A DNA stretch of 47,322 nucleotides from MGBC102946 sp022793145 (GTDB lineage Bacteria > Bacillota_I > Bacilli_A > RF39 > UBA660): the NCBI GenBank assembly GCA_947426265.1, contig CANEDJ010000006.1, positions 1 through 47,322 of the forward strand. The letters are read 5' to 3'. The notes below the pieces were generated by a model, which was not told where the DNA came from, ran no database searches, and saw nothing but the letters and a program-made list of their open reading frames with translations. Below, piece by piece: positions 1-8,485 of this stretch (positions within the stretch are counted from its first letter, which is position 1; each line of letters opens with the position of its first letter). Made by a program: the position numbers and the translations under genes.

Positions 1-19
1 TTTCTTTTACTCACTTAAA

Positions 20-51
20 AAGAGTAAAATTTTATTTTTCACTCTTTATTG
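20..51 (-). terminator. Terminator after the last pilin gene
   Basis: Read on the minus strand, an AAAGAGT arm pairs with a distal ACTCTTT arm across an AT-rich stem and is followed by a short T run. It lies about 20 bases past the stop codon of the pilin gene ending at 70, and it is the only structure in the first 69 bases. Confidence 0.6.
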
Positions 52-69
52 CTGAAATCATTTGATTTC

Positions 70-513
70 TTATTCACAACTAACTCTTTGAGTAGCTTTT
101 GAAATAGTACAATAAAAGCCATTTACTTTTGGTTTCTTGCCATCTTCAGATTCTTCAAATTTGCCTTCAGAGTTTAATTTAATTTCTCCCTCAGTCATTT
201 TTGTACCACTAAAGTCCACTGAACCAGTTTGTGCAGTTCCTACTGTTGTATCTGTACTATCTGTATAGATACATGCAGTTGTAGTACAAGTAACTGTAAT
301 TGGCATTGTTAAACTTTTCTCCTCTACAATTGCCGTAAAATAAGCATATCTTGTAGCTTCCATCATTCCGTATACACTATTTTCTGCTGCAGCTTTTCTA
401 GCTTTTGTAATAATTTGTAAAATTACTGGGGTCGCAATTAATGCAATAACTGCTAGAATTACTATAACTGCTAATAATTCTATTAAGGTAAACCCTTTTT
501 TATTTACTTCCAC
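70..513 (-). CDS. Type IV prepilin-like protein (pilin 1)
   Basis: A 147-residue protein that begins with a class III (prepilin peptidase) signal. Cleavage is expected between Gly7 and Phe8 in KKGFTLIELL, with Glu5 of the mature protein present, followed by the usual hydrophobic helix of about 20 residues. The rest is a small exported head with two cysteine pairs, CX4C in the middle and CX10C at the C-terminus, probably two disulfides. The start is GTG, fixed by an ideal GAGGAGG site 7 bases upstream. It has its own promoter and terminator, so it is not simply operonic with the three related pilins upstream. Role (pseudopilus, competence or adhesive pilus) cannot be told from the sequence; no pilus ATPase or peptidase gene lies in the window. 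Confidence 0.88.
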   Translation of the reverse strand: MEVNKKGFTLIELLAVIVILAVIALIATPVILQIITKARKAAAENSVYGMMEATRYAYFTAIVEEKSLTMPITVTCTTTACIYTDSTDTTVGTAQTGSVDFSGTKMTEGEIKLNSEGKFEESEDGKKPKVNGFYCTISKATQRVSCE

Positions 514-541
514 TTATATTCCTCCTCTATTATACAAGTTT

Positions 542-570
542 AGTATATCAACTTTAAAGAAATTAGTCAA
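542..570 (-). promoter_or_regulatory. Promoter of pilin 1
   Basis: On the minus strand: -35 TTGACT (565-570), 17-base spacer, -10 TATACT (542-547). The transcript would start about 20 bases before the GAGGAGG ribosome binding site. Confidence 0.75.
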
Positions 571-600
571 TCAATAAAAAGGTAATCAGAAAAAAATGTC

Positions 601-624
601 AAAAAAAAGAAACTTTCGTTTCTT
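601..624 (-). terminator. Terminator of pilin 2
   Basis: Minus-strand hairpin AAGAAAC-GAAA-GTTTCTT (607-624) followed by T6. It begins at the stop codon itself. An identical hairpin ends pilin 3 (around 1155-1173), so the terminator was duplicated together with the gene. Confidence 0.85.
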
Positions 625-1051
625 ATTTACATTCTACTGTATCATTTGCTTTAATAGAACAATCAAATCCATTTACTTTTATGAACGTATTTTCTGCAGT
701 AGGCACAATTTTTCCTTCTTTATCTACTGTAAATGTTCCTGTTGGAATTGAACCACTAAATTTTACAGTATCTGTTTTTGGAGTTGGAGTCTTACTATCA
801 GTATATTCACATTTAGTACCATCGCAATTTACTGTCATTGGTAATTCTATTTGTTCAGAATCTAATAATGTTTCCATATATGTTGATTTAGCTGCTGCCA
901 TTACTCCATATAAACTATCTACTGATGCAGATTTTCTAGCTTTTGTAATAATTTGTAAAATTATTGGTGTTGCAATTAATGCAATGATTGCCAAAATTAC
1001 GATAACTGCTAATAGTTCAATTAAAGTAAAACCTTTCTTATTATTCCTCAT
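623..1051 (-). CDS. Type IV prepilin-like protein (pilin 2)
   Basis: A 142-residue prepilin with the signal KKGFTLIELL (cleavage after Gly7) and hydrophobic helix. The soluble head carries the same cysteine plan as its neighbours, CX4C and a C-terminal CX9C. It is a close paralogue of the next gene upstream (1172-1642): the N-terminal ~50 residues, the C-terminal 18 residues, the promoter and the terminator are nearly identical, while the middle of the head differs. The ribosome binding site GGAGGG is 6 bases before ATG. The reverse strand here is open by chance; that frame has no start signals. Confidence 0.88.
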   Translation of the reverse strand: MRNNKKGFTLIELLAVIVILAIIALIATPIILQIITKARKSASVDSLYGVMAAAKSTYMETLLDSEQIELPMTVNCDGTKCEYTDSKTPTPKTDTVKFSGSIPTGTFTVDKEGKIVPTAENTFIKVNGFDCSIKANDTVECK

Positions 1052-1078
1052 TTTTTCCCTCCTCTATGTTACATTATT

Positions 1079-1107
1079 AGTATAACAATAATTTTTATTT
1101 TAATCAA
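1079..1107 (-). promoter_or_regulatory. Promoter of pilin 2
   Basis: Minus strand: -35 TTGATT (1102-1107), 17-base spacer, -10 TATACT (1079-1084). Almost the same sequence precedes pilin 3. Confidence 0.75.
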
Positions 1108-1154
1108 CAAAAATCATCTTTTTTTGACAAAATTATGTAAAATGATGAAAGAAA

Positions 1155-1173
1155 AAAGAAACTTTCGTTTCTT
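1155..1173 (-). terminator. Terminator of pilin 3
   Basis: Same AAGAAAC-GAAA-GTTTCTT hairpin as after pilin 2, starting at the stop codon and followed by a T-rich run on the minus strand. Confidence 0.8.
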
Positions 1174-1642
1174 ATTTACATTCTACTGTATCATTTGCTT
1201 TAATAGAACAATCAAATCCGTTTACTTTTATGACTTTACCAGTTTCAGTAGGTAAAAATCTTCCTTCTTTATCTATAATAAGATCTCCAGTTGGAATTGA
1301 ACCACTAAACTTTACAGTAGTTGCTGCAGTCTGAGCGTCACCCTTTTCATAAGTTGTTGGGTTAGTTGCATCAGGCTTTGGAGTTGCATGATATATTTGA
1401 CAGTCTGTTCCATTACATTCAATATATGCTGGAAGTTCCATTTGTTTAGTATCCAATAATGTTTCCATATATGTAGATTTTGTCGCTGCCATTACTCCAT
1501 ATAAACTATCTATTGATGCTGATCTTCTAGCTTTTGTAATAATTTGTAAAATTATTGGTGTTGCAATTAATGCAATAATAGCTAAAATTACGATAACTGC
1601 CAATAGTTCAATTAAAGTAAAACCTTTCTTATTATTTTTCAT
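1172..1642 (-). CDS. Type IV prepilin-like protein (pilin 3)
   Basis: A 156-residue prepilin, duplicate of pilin 2. Signal KKGFTLIELL, then hydrophobic helix, head with CX4C and terminal CX9C. Compared with pilin 2 it has about 14 extra residues in the variable middle segment (a proline/threonine-rich loop after the CX4C motif). Flanking promoter, ribosome binding site and terminator match those of pilin 2, so the duplication unit was the whole transcription unit. Confidence 0.88.
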   Translation of the reverse strand: MKNNKKGFTLIELLAVIVILAIIALIATPIILQIITKARRSASIDSLYGVMAATKSTYMETLLDTKQMELPAYIECNGTDCQIYHATPKPDATNPTTYEKGDAQTAATTVKFSGSIPTGDLIIDKEGRFLPTETGKVIKVNGFDCSIKANDTVECK

Positions 1643-1670
1643 TCTTTTCCCTCCTCTATGTTACATTATT

Positions 1671-1699
1671 AGTATAACAATTATTTTTATTTTAATCAA
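1671..1699 (-). promoter_or_regulatory. Promoter of pilin 3
   Basis: Minus strand: -35 TTGATT (1694-1699), 17-base spacer, -10 TATACT (1671-1676). Confidence 0.75.
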
Positions 1700-1823
1700 C
1701 AAAAATTGTTCTTTTTTGACAAAATCAATAGCCTTTTTAATTTAATTTCTATCTTTTTCCTTAAAAAACAACATTCTTTTCATATTTCTATTATTGCCAT
1801 TATTTGACAAATTTATATTAAAA

Positions 1824-1849
1824 AAGTATTTAACAGGACGTAAATACTT
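1824..1849 (-). terminator. Terminator of pilin 4
   Basis: Minus-strand hairpin with arms AAGTATTTA and TAAATACTT followed by TTTT. It overlaps the stop codon of the gene, as at the other pilins. Confidence 0.8.
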
Positions 1850-2285
1850 TTATTTTTTCTTCATAAACACATAGATGAGAATCTATTGCTAAATTTTTTG
1901 GTGCTACTGAACCATCATCATATATTATTACACTTCCACTACTAGGAACAGTTCCAGAAAAAGTTAATTGATATACAATTGGCTTTTCTTCTGATAATTT
2001 TGCAATTCCATCTTCTCTTACTATAGTACCAATTGTTGCTTCACAAACAATTTTATTACAAATAAATTCAAGGCCTTCTGATGGAAATACAACATCATTA
2101 TCTATCATAGAAGTTGCATAAAAATATTTTGCGGCATCTAATACTCGATTGGCGGTTTCTGTTCTAGCTTTACCTCTATTTTTATCTAAAAGATTAAATA
2201 CTATTGGAGTAACAATTAAAGCTAATAGTCCTAAAATAACAATTACTGCTAATAATTCTACTAATGTAAAGCCATTTCTTTTCAT
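1830..2285 (-). CDS. Type IV prepilin-like protein (pilin 4)
   Basis: A 151-residue prepilin, the most divergent of the four. Signal MKRNGFTLVELLAVIVIL with cleavage after Gly5 and Glu5 of the mature protein kept. The head again has CX4C (FICNKIVCEA) and a C-terminal CX11C pair, so the disulfide plan is shared although the rest of the sequence is not. It has its own promoter just past the end of miaA. Function within a pilus is inferred from the family only. Confidence 0.86.
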   Translation of the reverse strand: MKRNGFTLVELLAVIVILGLLALIVTPIVFNLLDKNRGKARTETANRVLDAAKYFYATSMIDNDVVFPSEGLEFICNKIVCEATIGTIVREDGIAKLSEEKPIVYQLTFSGTVPSSGSVIIYDDGSVAPKNLAIDSHLCVYEEKIKVFTSC

Positions 2286-2309
2286 CTTACCAATCTTCCT
2301 TCTATTATA

Positions 2310-2338
2310 GATATATCAAAAATATAGAATTTAGTCAA
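2310..2338 (-). promoter_or_regulatory. Promoter of pilin 4
   Basis: Minus strand: -35 TTGACT (2333-2338), 17-base spacer, -10 TATATC (2310-2315). It sits directly behind the miaA stop codon; no miaA terminator is visible between. Confidence 0.65.
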
Positions 2339-2342
2339 TGGT

Positions 2343-3215
2343 CTAAGATAGAGATGATAAAACCTCTTGTATCGTTCTTTCAAAATCTTCAAAATTTACT
2401 GAAAACCATTCCACTGAAACTTGATGATTAAACCAAGTATATTGCCTTTTTGCATATTTTCTACAATTTTGTTTAATTGTTTCTTTGGCTTCTTCTAAAG
2501 AACAAGTTCCTTCAAAATAAGAAAATAATTCTTTATAACCAATTGGCGTTAAAACGGCCTTACTCCTGATATTTGAATCAAAAATTTGTTTGGCTTCTTC
2601 TAATAACCCTTCTTCAAACATCATATCCGTTCTTTGATTGATTCTTTCATATAACAGCTCTCTATCACAAGTTAACCCAATAAATTTACATGGATATAGT
2701 AATCTTTCTGTTTTCTCCTTTGAACTTGGAATTTCTCCTGTTTCTTTAAAAGAATTAATCGCTCTAATAATTCTTTTACGATTATTTGGATGAATCTCTG
2801 TATTTGGGTCTATTTCTAACAATTTTGAAAACAATATAGAGGTTTCTGTGTCTTCATATTGATCATTACATGTACCATCTACAAACTGATAATCATAAAG
2901 TACCGCTTTAATATATAAACCTGTTCCTCCTACCAAAATAGGTGTCTTTCCCTTTTTTAAAATTTCATCAATTTTACGTCTACAATCCTTTTGATAATCA
3001 TAAACAGTATAATCTTCTATAATTTCTTTAAAATCAAATAAATGATGTGGAATATTTTCTTTTTCTGCTTCTTTTATTTTTGCTGTTGCAATATCTAATC
3101 CTTTATAAACTTGGGTACTATCTGCATTAATGATTTCCCCATTTAATATTTTCGCAAGTTCAACACTCATTTTCGTTTTTCCCACTGCTGTTGGACCTAC
3201 AATTACAATTACCAT
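2343..3215 (-). CDS. miaA: tRNA dimethylallyltransferase MiaA
   Basis: Transfers the dimethylallyl group to A37 of tRNAs reading UNN codons. The 290-residue protein has the P-loop GPTAVGKTK at residues 7-15, the substrate motif NADSTQVYKGLDIATAK, HHLFD, VGGTGLY and RKRIIRAINSF, all diagnostic of the family; its length is near the usual 300-315. A good AGAGGTG site precedes ATG. It is the last gene of a run priA-fmt-(two membrane proteins)-ruvA-ruvB-(unknown)-queA-(unknown)-miaA and, with queA, trmR and trhP, adds to the tRNA-modification content of the window. Confidence 0.97.
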   Translation of the reverse strand: MVIVIVGPTAVGKTKMSVELAKILNGEIINADSTQVYKGLDIATAKIKEAEKENIPHHLFDFKEIIEDYTVYDYQKDCRRKIDEILKKGKTPILVGGTGLYIKAVLYDYQFVDGTCNDQYEDTETSILFSKLLEIDPNTEIHPNNRKRIIRAINSFKETGEIPSSKEKTERLLYPCKFIGLTCDRELLYERINQRTDMMFEEGLLEEAKQIFDSNIRSKAVLTPIGYKELFSYFEGTCSLEEAKETIKQNCRKYAKRQYTWFNHQVSVEWFSVNFEDFERTIQEVLSSLS

Positions 3216-3225
3216 TTTACACCTC

Positions 3226-4185
3226 TTAAAAATCTATATTTGCTCTAATGAAACAATCCTCTAATTCTGCTAAAAAATGTTTCTTTAATTTTTGGTACCC
3301 CACTTTACTCAAAATAATTTTTCCTTCTTTCATCCGAACTGTTATTCCAATTGCTTTTAGAAACTCCTCAATTTTAATATTTTCAGGATGATCAATTAAA
3401 TAACAAAAAGAATGAATTAATTTAGGCTCTTTTAAAATCTGTCCATGCATATAACTAGCTAATAAAATACTATATAAATACTTTTTATGAAAAGGAAGTG
3501 ATAAACTACCAATTGACAGGATATCATCCATCATAATTTGACAATTCTTTGGAAGCATTTCCTCATTTGAAATATTATGAATTTTCAATTCCGAAATAAA
3601 ACTATCTAAATTTAAAGAATGTTTTTTCTGATAAAGTTCAATCAATTTTAACTCCATAATCATATGAACTGTAAAAACATTTACAGAAATAAAGTTGTTC
3701 ATCTTCTGATAATAAGGTTCTTTATTTTTATATTTTAAACTTTCTAAATAATCTTGAAATAAAAATTCTATTAAAAAAATCAATGTATCAAAAAAATAAT
3801 CGTTTTCTTTTTTTAATACCCCATTTTTATTCATCCAATATTGGAAAAACACATGAATAAGATCAAAGCTATCTTTCAAAGTATAAGAAGCTGTTACTCC
3901 GTATTTATATGTTTCTTTCTTCTTTTTCGTTTTTTCAAAAATAATTTTATTGTGATCCAATGCATAATCAAATTCTAGCGCATATTTTGCGTCAATAGAG
4001 GCTAAAAAATTATGAACATAATTTAGTGTATCTGACTTAATAATATAATCTTTAAAAGGATAAAAATCAATATTTAAATTATAGCGATTATTTACAAAAA
4101 TAAAGGCAAAATCTTCTATTAATTTTAATTCTTTTAATGATGAAGAATTACTGCTTAAATAAGTTTCTACAATTTTTTCTAACAC
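3226..4185 (-). CDS. Unknown protein between queA and miaA
   Basis: A 319-residue, apparently soluble protein with no signal peptide and no motif I recognise. It starts with GTG, chosen because AGGTGATTTT lies just upstream and overlaps the end of queA. The sequence is rich in Lys, Ile, Leu and Phe, with long predicted helices (for example around residues 100-190). It sits 10 bases before miaA and 8 bases after queA, so it is translated from the same message. The 203-residue unknown on the other side of queA is also helical and lineage-specific in appearance. No function is proposed. Confidence 0.75.
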   Translation of the reverse strand: MLEKIVETYLSSNSSSLKELKLIEDFAFIFVNNRYNLNIDFYPFKDYIIKSDTLNYVHNFLASIDAKYALEFDYALDHNKIIFEKTKKKKETYKYGVTASYTLKDSFDLIHVFFQYWMNKNGVLKKENDYFFDTLIFLIEFLFQDYLESLKYKNKEPYYQKMNNFISVNVFTVHMIMELKLIELYQKKHSLNLDSFISELKIHNISNEEMLPKNCQIMMDDILSIGSLSLPFHKKYLYSILLASYMHGQILKEPKLIHSFCYLIDHPENIKIEEFLKAIGITVRMKEGKIILSKVGYQKLKKHFLAELEDCFIRANIDF

Positions 4186-4193
4186 AAAATCAC

Positions 4194-5219
4194 CTATTTA
4201 ATAAACATGCTGTCTCCGAAAGAAAAAAATCGGTAATCTTTTTCTATAGCTTCCTTATAGGCATTTAATATATGTTCTTTTCCAGCTAAAGCGCTTACTA
4301 ACATTACCAAAGTAGATTTTGGGAGATGAAAATTCGTAATTAAATGATCAATTGCTTTAAACTGATATCCAGGATAAATAAAAATATCTGTCCACCCACT
4401 ACATTCTTTAAATTCATTATAAAGTGACATAATTGATTCTAAAGTTCTAGTCGTAGTAGTCCCTACACCAATAATAGGTCTTTTTTCTTGTTTTGCTTTT
4501 GTAAGAATATTCGCAGTTTCTTTACTCATTTCATAGAATTCACTATGCATTTTATGAGACTTAACATCTTCTACGCTAACTGGTCTAAAAGTTCCAAGTC
4601 CTACATGTAACGTAATAGGCACTACAATAACCCCTTTGTCTTTTATCCTTTGCAATAAATCTTCTGTAAAATGAAGTCCTGCAGTTGGAGCTGCTGCACT
4701 TCCTAAATTTTTTGCATATACAGTTTGATAACGATCTTTTTCTTCTAATTTTTCATGAATGTATGGAGGGAGTGGCATTTCTCCTAACTCATCTAGTATT
4801 TCATAGAAAATGCCCTGGTAAAAGAACTTCATAAGACGAATTCCTTCTTCTCTTTCTTCTACACATTCTGCTATTATTTTTCCACCACCAAAAGAAATAA
4901 CAGTCCCTTTTTTTACTCTTTTGGCTGGTTTGGCTAAGCATTCCCAAATATCGTTTCCTGTATCTTTTAACATTAATAATTCAATTATAGCATGTGTTAC
5001 AAATTTTTCTCCATAAAGACGAGCAGGAATCACTTTTGTATCATTTACTACTAATACATCACCTTCATTTAAATACTCTACAATGTCTGTAAAAACATGG
5101 TGTTCTATCTCTCCTGTTTCTTTATCTAAGACAAGTAACTTGGAAGCATCTCTTTTTTGAAGAGGGGTTTGGGCGATTAAATGCTCTGGCAATTCATAGT
5201 CAAAATCCTCTGTTCTCAT
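4194..5219 (-). CDS. queA: S-adenosylmethionine:tRNA ribosyltransferase-isomerase QueA
   Basis: Builds epoxyqueuosine on tRNA by transferring the ribosyl part of SAM to preQ1 at the wobble base of GUN-anticodon tRNAs. The 341-residue protein has typical family blocks: FDYELPEHLIAQTP at the N-terminus, VVNDTKVIPARLYG near residue 57, GSAAAPTAGLHFTEDLL, and C-terminal LITNFHLPKSTLVMLVSA. Its ATG overlaps the TAA stop of the preceding gene by one base (TAATG), indicating translational coupling. The other queuosine genes (tgt, queG/queH) are not in the window; tgt usually follows queA in Bacilli, and here an unknown gene and miaA follow instead. Confidence 0.97.
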   Translation of the reverse strand: MRTEDFDYELPEHLIAQTPLQKRDASKLLVLDKETGEIEHHVFTDIVEYLNEGDVLVVNDTKVIPARLYGEKFVTHAIIELLMLKDTGNDIWECLAKPAKRVKKGTVISFGGGKIIAECVEEREEGIRLMKFFYQGIFYEILDELGEMPLPPYIHEKLEEKDRYQTVYAKNLGSAAAPTAGLHFTEDLLQRIKDKGVIVVPITLHVGLGTFRPVSVEDVKSHKMHSEFYEMSKETANILTKAKQEKRPIIGVGTTTTRTLESIMSLYNEFKECSGWTDIFIYPGYQFKAIDHLITNFHLPKSTLVMLVSALAGKEHILNAYKEAIEKDYRFFSFGDSMFIK

Positions 5220-5830
5220 TATGTCACACTCCTTTTATACAATTCTGCTGATTGATATGATTTTATATTCTTTAAGACTTCTTTTTTTAAAACTGCGAAT
5301 TCTACTTTTTTATCAACTTCTTTCACAGTATCTTCTATTCTTCTACATAAGAAATGGAAAACTCTCCTTATTCTTTCTTGATCTATCCTATATTGATTCA
5401 CCAACGAGGAATGATAATCAATAATTAATGTATGTTCCAATACTTTCAACATCCAAGTTTCATCTGATAAAAACTTTAAAAACAATATATGATGAACATT
5501 TTTCTCTGTAATTGCATCACATACTAAGCATAATAAAGGAAAAGAATACGTAACCATTCTTTTAGGAAATAAATAAACCAAATGGCAATAAATAAATTCA
5601 CGCTTTAACTTTTGTTCTTGAGAGGCCAAATCAAAATTTAAATAAGAAAATGTACTTGCAAATAATAAAGCATCTTCTACTGTAAGCTTGTTTTTCAATT
5701 CTTTTATTTCTCCTAAAATAAAAGCCTCCATAGAATTCTTTTTTATGACAACGCCATATAACATTTGATATTTTGATTTTAATTTTTCATAAATAGGAGT
5801 TATGATTACTTCTACTTTTGACTGCTTCAT
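5219..5830 (-). CDS. Unknown protein between ruvB and queA
   Basis: A 203-residue, helix-rich soluble protein with no signal peptide and no recognised domain. It ends with the TAATG junction that starts queA and begins 5 bases after ruvB, so it is part of the ruvA-ruvB-queA-miaA message. The position between ruvB and queA is normally empty in Bacilli. No function is proposed. Confidence 0.72.
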   Translation of the reverse strand: MKQSKVEVIITPIYEKLKSKYQMLYGVVIKKNSMEAFILGEIKELKNKLTVEDALLFASTFSYLNFDLASQEQKLKREFIYCHLVYLFPKRMVTYSFPLLCLVCDAITEKNVHHILFLKFLSDETWMLKVLEHTLIIDYHSSLVNQYRIDQERIRRVFHFLCRRIEDTVKEVDKKVEFAVLKKEVLKNIKSYQSAELYKRSVT

Positions 5831-5835
5831 AATTT

Positions 5836-6840
5836 CTATTCCATATTATCAGGACATGGAATTTCTAAATGTTCATATGCTTTTCTTGTAACAATTCTTC
5901 CACGACTCGTTCTTTTCAAAAATCCATGTTGTAATAAATAGGGTTCATAAACATCTTCAATGGTCGTTTGTTCTTCCCCAATGCTAGAAGCAATTGCTTC
6001 GATTCCTACTGGTCCACCATTAAATTTTTCAATAATCGATTTCAATAAATGGTAATCTGTATCATCTAATCCCATAGAATCTACTTTCAGTCTATTTAAA
6101 GCAAGTGATGCAATTTCCAAATCAATGACTCCATTTCCCATAACAAGCGCATAATCACGTACACGTTTAAATAATCGATTCGCAATACGTGGAGTTCCTC
6201 TACTACGGCGCGCTAATTCTGCTGCTGCATCTTCTTCTATTGGAGAATTGAGAACTTTACTTGTTCTCTTCACAATTTCTGTTAACTCTTCTACTGTATA
6301 ATAATTTAATTTGGAAATAATGCCGAAACGATCTCTTAATGGCCCAGTTAAATCTCCAGCTCTTGTCGTAGCTCCAACTAAAGTAAAAGGAGGCAAATCA
6401 ATTCTAATATTTCTACTGCTAGAATCACTTCCAACAATAATATCAAGTGTAAAATCTTCCATTGCTGAATATAAAATTTCTTCTATAAAACGTGGAATTC
6501 TATGAATTTCATCCACAAACAGTACATCTCCTGGCTCTAAACTAGATAAAATCGCCGCTAAATCTCCACTTTTTTCAATAGCTGGTCCACTTGCTGTTTT
6601 AATATTGCTTCCAAGTTCATTTGAAATGATATATGCAAGTGTTGTTTTTCCAAGTCCAGGAGGTCCATATAATAGTACATGATCCAATGATTCTTCTCTC
6701 ATTAAAGCTGCCTTTATAAAAATTTTCAAATTTTCTTTTACTTCTGTCTGCCCAATATAATCTTCTAATTTCTCAGGACGAATATTTTGCTCAAATTTAT
6801 CTTCTTCCAATTGTTCATTAGTAAGAATTCTATCTTCCAT
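5836..6840 (-). CDS. ruvB: Holliday junction branch migration ATPase RuvB
   Basis: AAA+ motor that, with RuvA, drives branch migration of Holliday junctions. The 334-residue protein has Walker A GPPGLGKTT (59-67), Walker B VLFVDEIHR (Asp110, Glu111), the sensor segment VGATTRAGDLTGPLRDRFG, and the C-terminal winged helix ending in KRTSRGRIVTRKAYEH. An AAGGAGG site lies before ATG, 11 bases after ruvA, forming the usual ruvAB pair. Confidence 0.98.
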   Translation of the reverse strand: MEDRILTNEQLEEDKFEQNIRPEKLEDYIGQTEVKENLKIFIKAALMREESLDHVLLYGPPGLGKTTLAYIISNELGSNIKTASGPAIEKSGDLAAILSSLEPGDVLFVDEIHRIPRFIEEILYSAMEDFTLDIIVGSDSSSRNIRIDLPPFTLVGATTRAGDLTGPLRDRFGIISKLNYYTVEELTEIVKRTSKVLNSPIEEDAAAELARRSRGTPRIANRLFKRVRDYALVMGNGVIDLEIASLALNRLKVDSMGLDDTDYHLLKSIIEKFNGGPVGIEAIASSIGEEQTTIEDVYEPYLLQHGFLKRTSRGRIVTRKAYEHLEIPCPDNME

Positions 6841-6851
6841 ATAAAACCTCC

Positions 6852-7403
6852 TTATTTTAATAACAATCTAAGTGCCTCTTTAATTTGTTCTTCGATAGAA
6901 TTATTTTTAGACACTTTTGAAATTATCTTTTTTATATCTATTGGTTTATAACCCAATGCTTTTAGCGCTTCTACAAGTTCATCATTATCTATAACTTCTT
7001 CTTTATTATCGCTTACCAATTTTCCTTTTAAATCTAATATAATTTGTCTTGCTACTTTATCTCCTATTTTTGGAAATTTTTTCAAATATAAAATATTTTC
7101 TCTTTCAATGGCATCTACTATTCCATTAATAGAGCCAGTCGCTAACATTGGAAGAGCCATTTTACAACCCAGCCCTTTTACATTGATCAGTTTTAAAAAC
7201 AATTCTTTTTCCTCTTTTGATACAAAACCATATAAAGTTTCTTCATCTTCCCTAATATATTGATAAAGATATACTTTTGTTTCTTTTCCTATTTCAAATG
7301 AATAAGGATTCGCTGTATAAATGAGATAGCCAATTCCATTATTTTCAACAACTATAAAACTACTATCAATATCTGTTACTACTCCTTTTAAATATGCATA
7401 CAT
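6852..7403 (-). CDS. ruvA: Holliday junction DNA-binding protein RuvA
   Basis: Tetrameric junction-binding partner of RuvB. The 183-residue protein shows the N-terminal OB-fold (MYAYLKGVVTDID), two helix-hairpin-helix motifs (INVKGLGCKMAL and FPKIGDKVARQIILDLKGKL) and the small C-terminal domain III that contacts RuvB. It is slightly short for the family (about 195-205) because the linker to domain III is reduced. An AGGAGGG site precedes ATG; a TATAAT lies right upstream but no convincing -35 goes with it. Confidence 0.96.
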   Translation of the reverse strand: MYAYLKGVVTDIDSSFIVVENNGIGYLIYTANPYSFEIGKETKVYLYQYIREDEETLYGFVSKEEKELFLKLINVKGLGCKMALPMLATGSINGIVDAIERENILYLKKFPKIGDKVARQIILDLKGKLVSDNKEEVIDNDELVEALKALGYKPIDIKKIISKVSKNNSIEEQIKEALRLLLK

Positions 7404-7430
7404 AAATGTTTCCCTCCTATTATACTGGAA

Positions 7431-7458
7431 AAAGAAAGAGTTTTTCTACCCTTTCTTT
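7431..7458 (-). terminator. Terminator between the 100-residue membrane protein and ruvA
   Basis: Minus-strand arms AAAGAAAG and CTTTCTTT with a 12-base loop, followed by TT and CC. It falls just after the stop codon at 7466 and separates priA-fmt from ruvA-miaA. Confidence 0.6.
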
Positions 7459-7465
7459 GCAATTA

Positions 7466-7768
7466 TTATCTTTTTTTGAAAAATATACGAATGGTATAAA
7501 ATTCAAATATAGAAACTAAAATAATATATCCCAAAATTAATAAGGTATTAAAAATTCCTGTTGAATATGTATTAATAATTCCAGGGACAGAAGCAGGTAT
7601 ATATTTATTCACAAAATTTGTAAATTCTACAATTTTAAGTAACCCTGCTATTCCATGCATCAATCGTAAAAATATATCTGCGATCATAACAAAATAGACA
7701 AAGCTACTAAACTGTTTAAAGAAAAATATGACAATCCCAATTAATACAACTAATATAATTAAATCCAT
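7466..7768 (-). CDS. Small membrane protein, three predicted helices
   Basis: A 100-residue integral membrane protein of unknown family. Hydrophobic segments lie at about residues 2-18, 22-45 and 70-94; it ends in a positively charged RIFFKKR tail, expected in the cytoplasm. It follows the 234-residue anchored protein by 11 bases and probably works with it. No function is proposed. Confidence 0.72.
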   Translation of the reverse strand: MDLIILVVLIGIVIFFFKQFSSFVYFVMIADIFLRLMHGIAGLLKIVEFTNFVNKYIPASVPGIINTYSTGIFNTLLILGYIILVSIFEFYTIRIFFKKR

Positions 7769-7779
7769 AAAAACCCTTC

Positions 7780-8484
7780 CTATTCTACATCTTCTTTTGA
7801 TACGATTCCAAAATCTTTATATACAATTTTCATTTTATATGTTTGAATAATTTCTTGACTATATTTCTGCATTTCTTTTAAGTCTAACTCAATTTCTACT
7901 ATTTGATTATTTTTCTCTACTACTTCTATTGTAATAAAACTATCATCAGTAATTATAGCTTGACGATAAAGTTCTACAAATTTTGCAGTACCTATCGAAT
8001 AACCTTTTTTTACAAGTCCACTTTCTTCATAATTGGTTGTATATTCAAGTTTACTATTTAATAATACTTCATTTAAGAAGTTTGGACGCAATTTCAATAA
8101 ATCATAACCTAGTAAAGATGTCTCTTTAATAAAAATCTTATTATACCCTTCTAAATGATATAAAAAGTTTTGTTCTAAATAATAAGTATCTTCACCAATT
8201 GTTAATTTTTCATAATCGCCATTTCGAGCACTATTTAAAATGTAAATTTCTTCATTAATTGTAAATGTTATTTCTGATTTATAGTTTGACATTACTTTCC
8301 ATTCATCTCTAGAATTTAATACGTCTTTTTTCGGAGTATGAGTTCCTCTTACATCAAATATGGAAAAAATTAAAAGAAAGAAGAAGCCCCATAGAACAAG
8401 TTTTACAAGGGCTCTTGTTCTTCTATTTTCTAATAACTCTTTTACTAATTTTACATATTCATTTTCTTGAATTTTTTTTATCAT
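7780..8484 (-). CDS. Membrane-anchored exported protein of unknown function
   Basis: A 234-residue protein with a charged cytoplasmic start (about 27 residues, Lys/Arg rich), one transmembrane segment at about 28-44 (VKLVLWGFFFLLIFSIF) and a roughly 190-residue extracellular part, so type II orientation. The outer domain looks beta-rich (alternating hydrophobic and charged residues) and has no cysteines. The start is 1 base past the fmt stop region, so it is co-translated with fmt and with the following small membrane protein. Confidence 0.74.
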   Translation of the reverse strand: MIKKIQENEYVKLVKELLENRRTRALVKLVLWGFFFLLIFSIFDVRGTHTPKKDVLNSRDEWKVMSNYKSEITFTINEEIYILNSARNGDYEKLTIGEDTYYLEQNFLYHLEGYNKIFIKETSLLGYDLLKLRPNFLNEVLLNSKLEYTTNYEESGLVKKGYSIGTAKFVELYRQAIITDDSFITIEVVEKNNQIVEIELDLKEMQKYSQEIIQTYKMKIVYKDFGIVSKEDVE

Positions 8485-8485
8485 A

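Noticed and set aside
681..1085. 134-codon open frame on the plus strand opposite pilin 2
   Set aside because: It is the reverse of a conserved prepilin gene, has no ribosome binding site, and the minus frame has promoter, signal motif and terminator.
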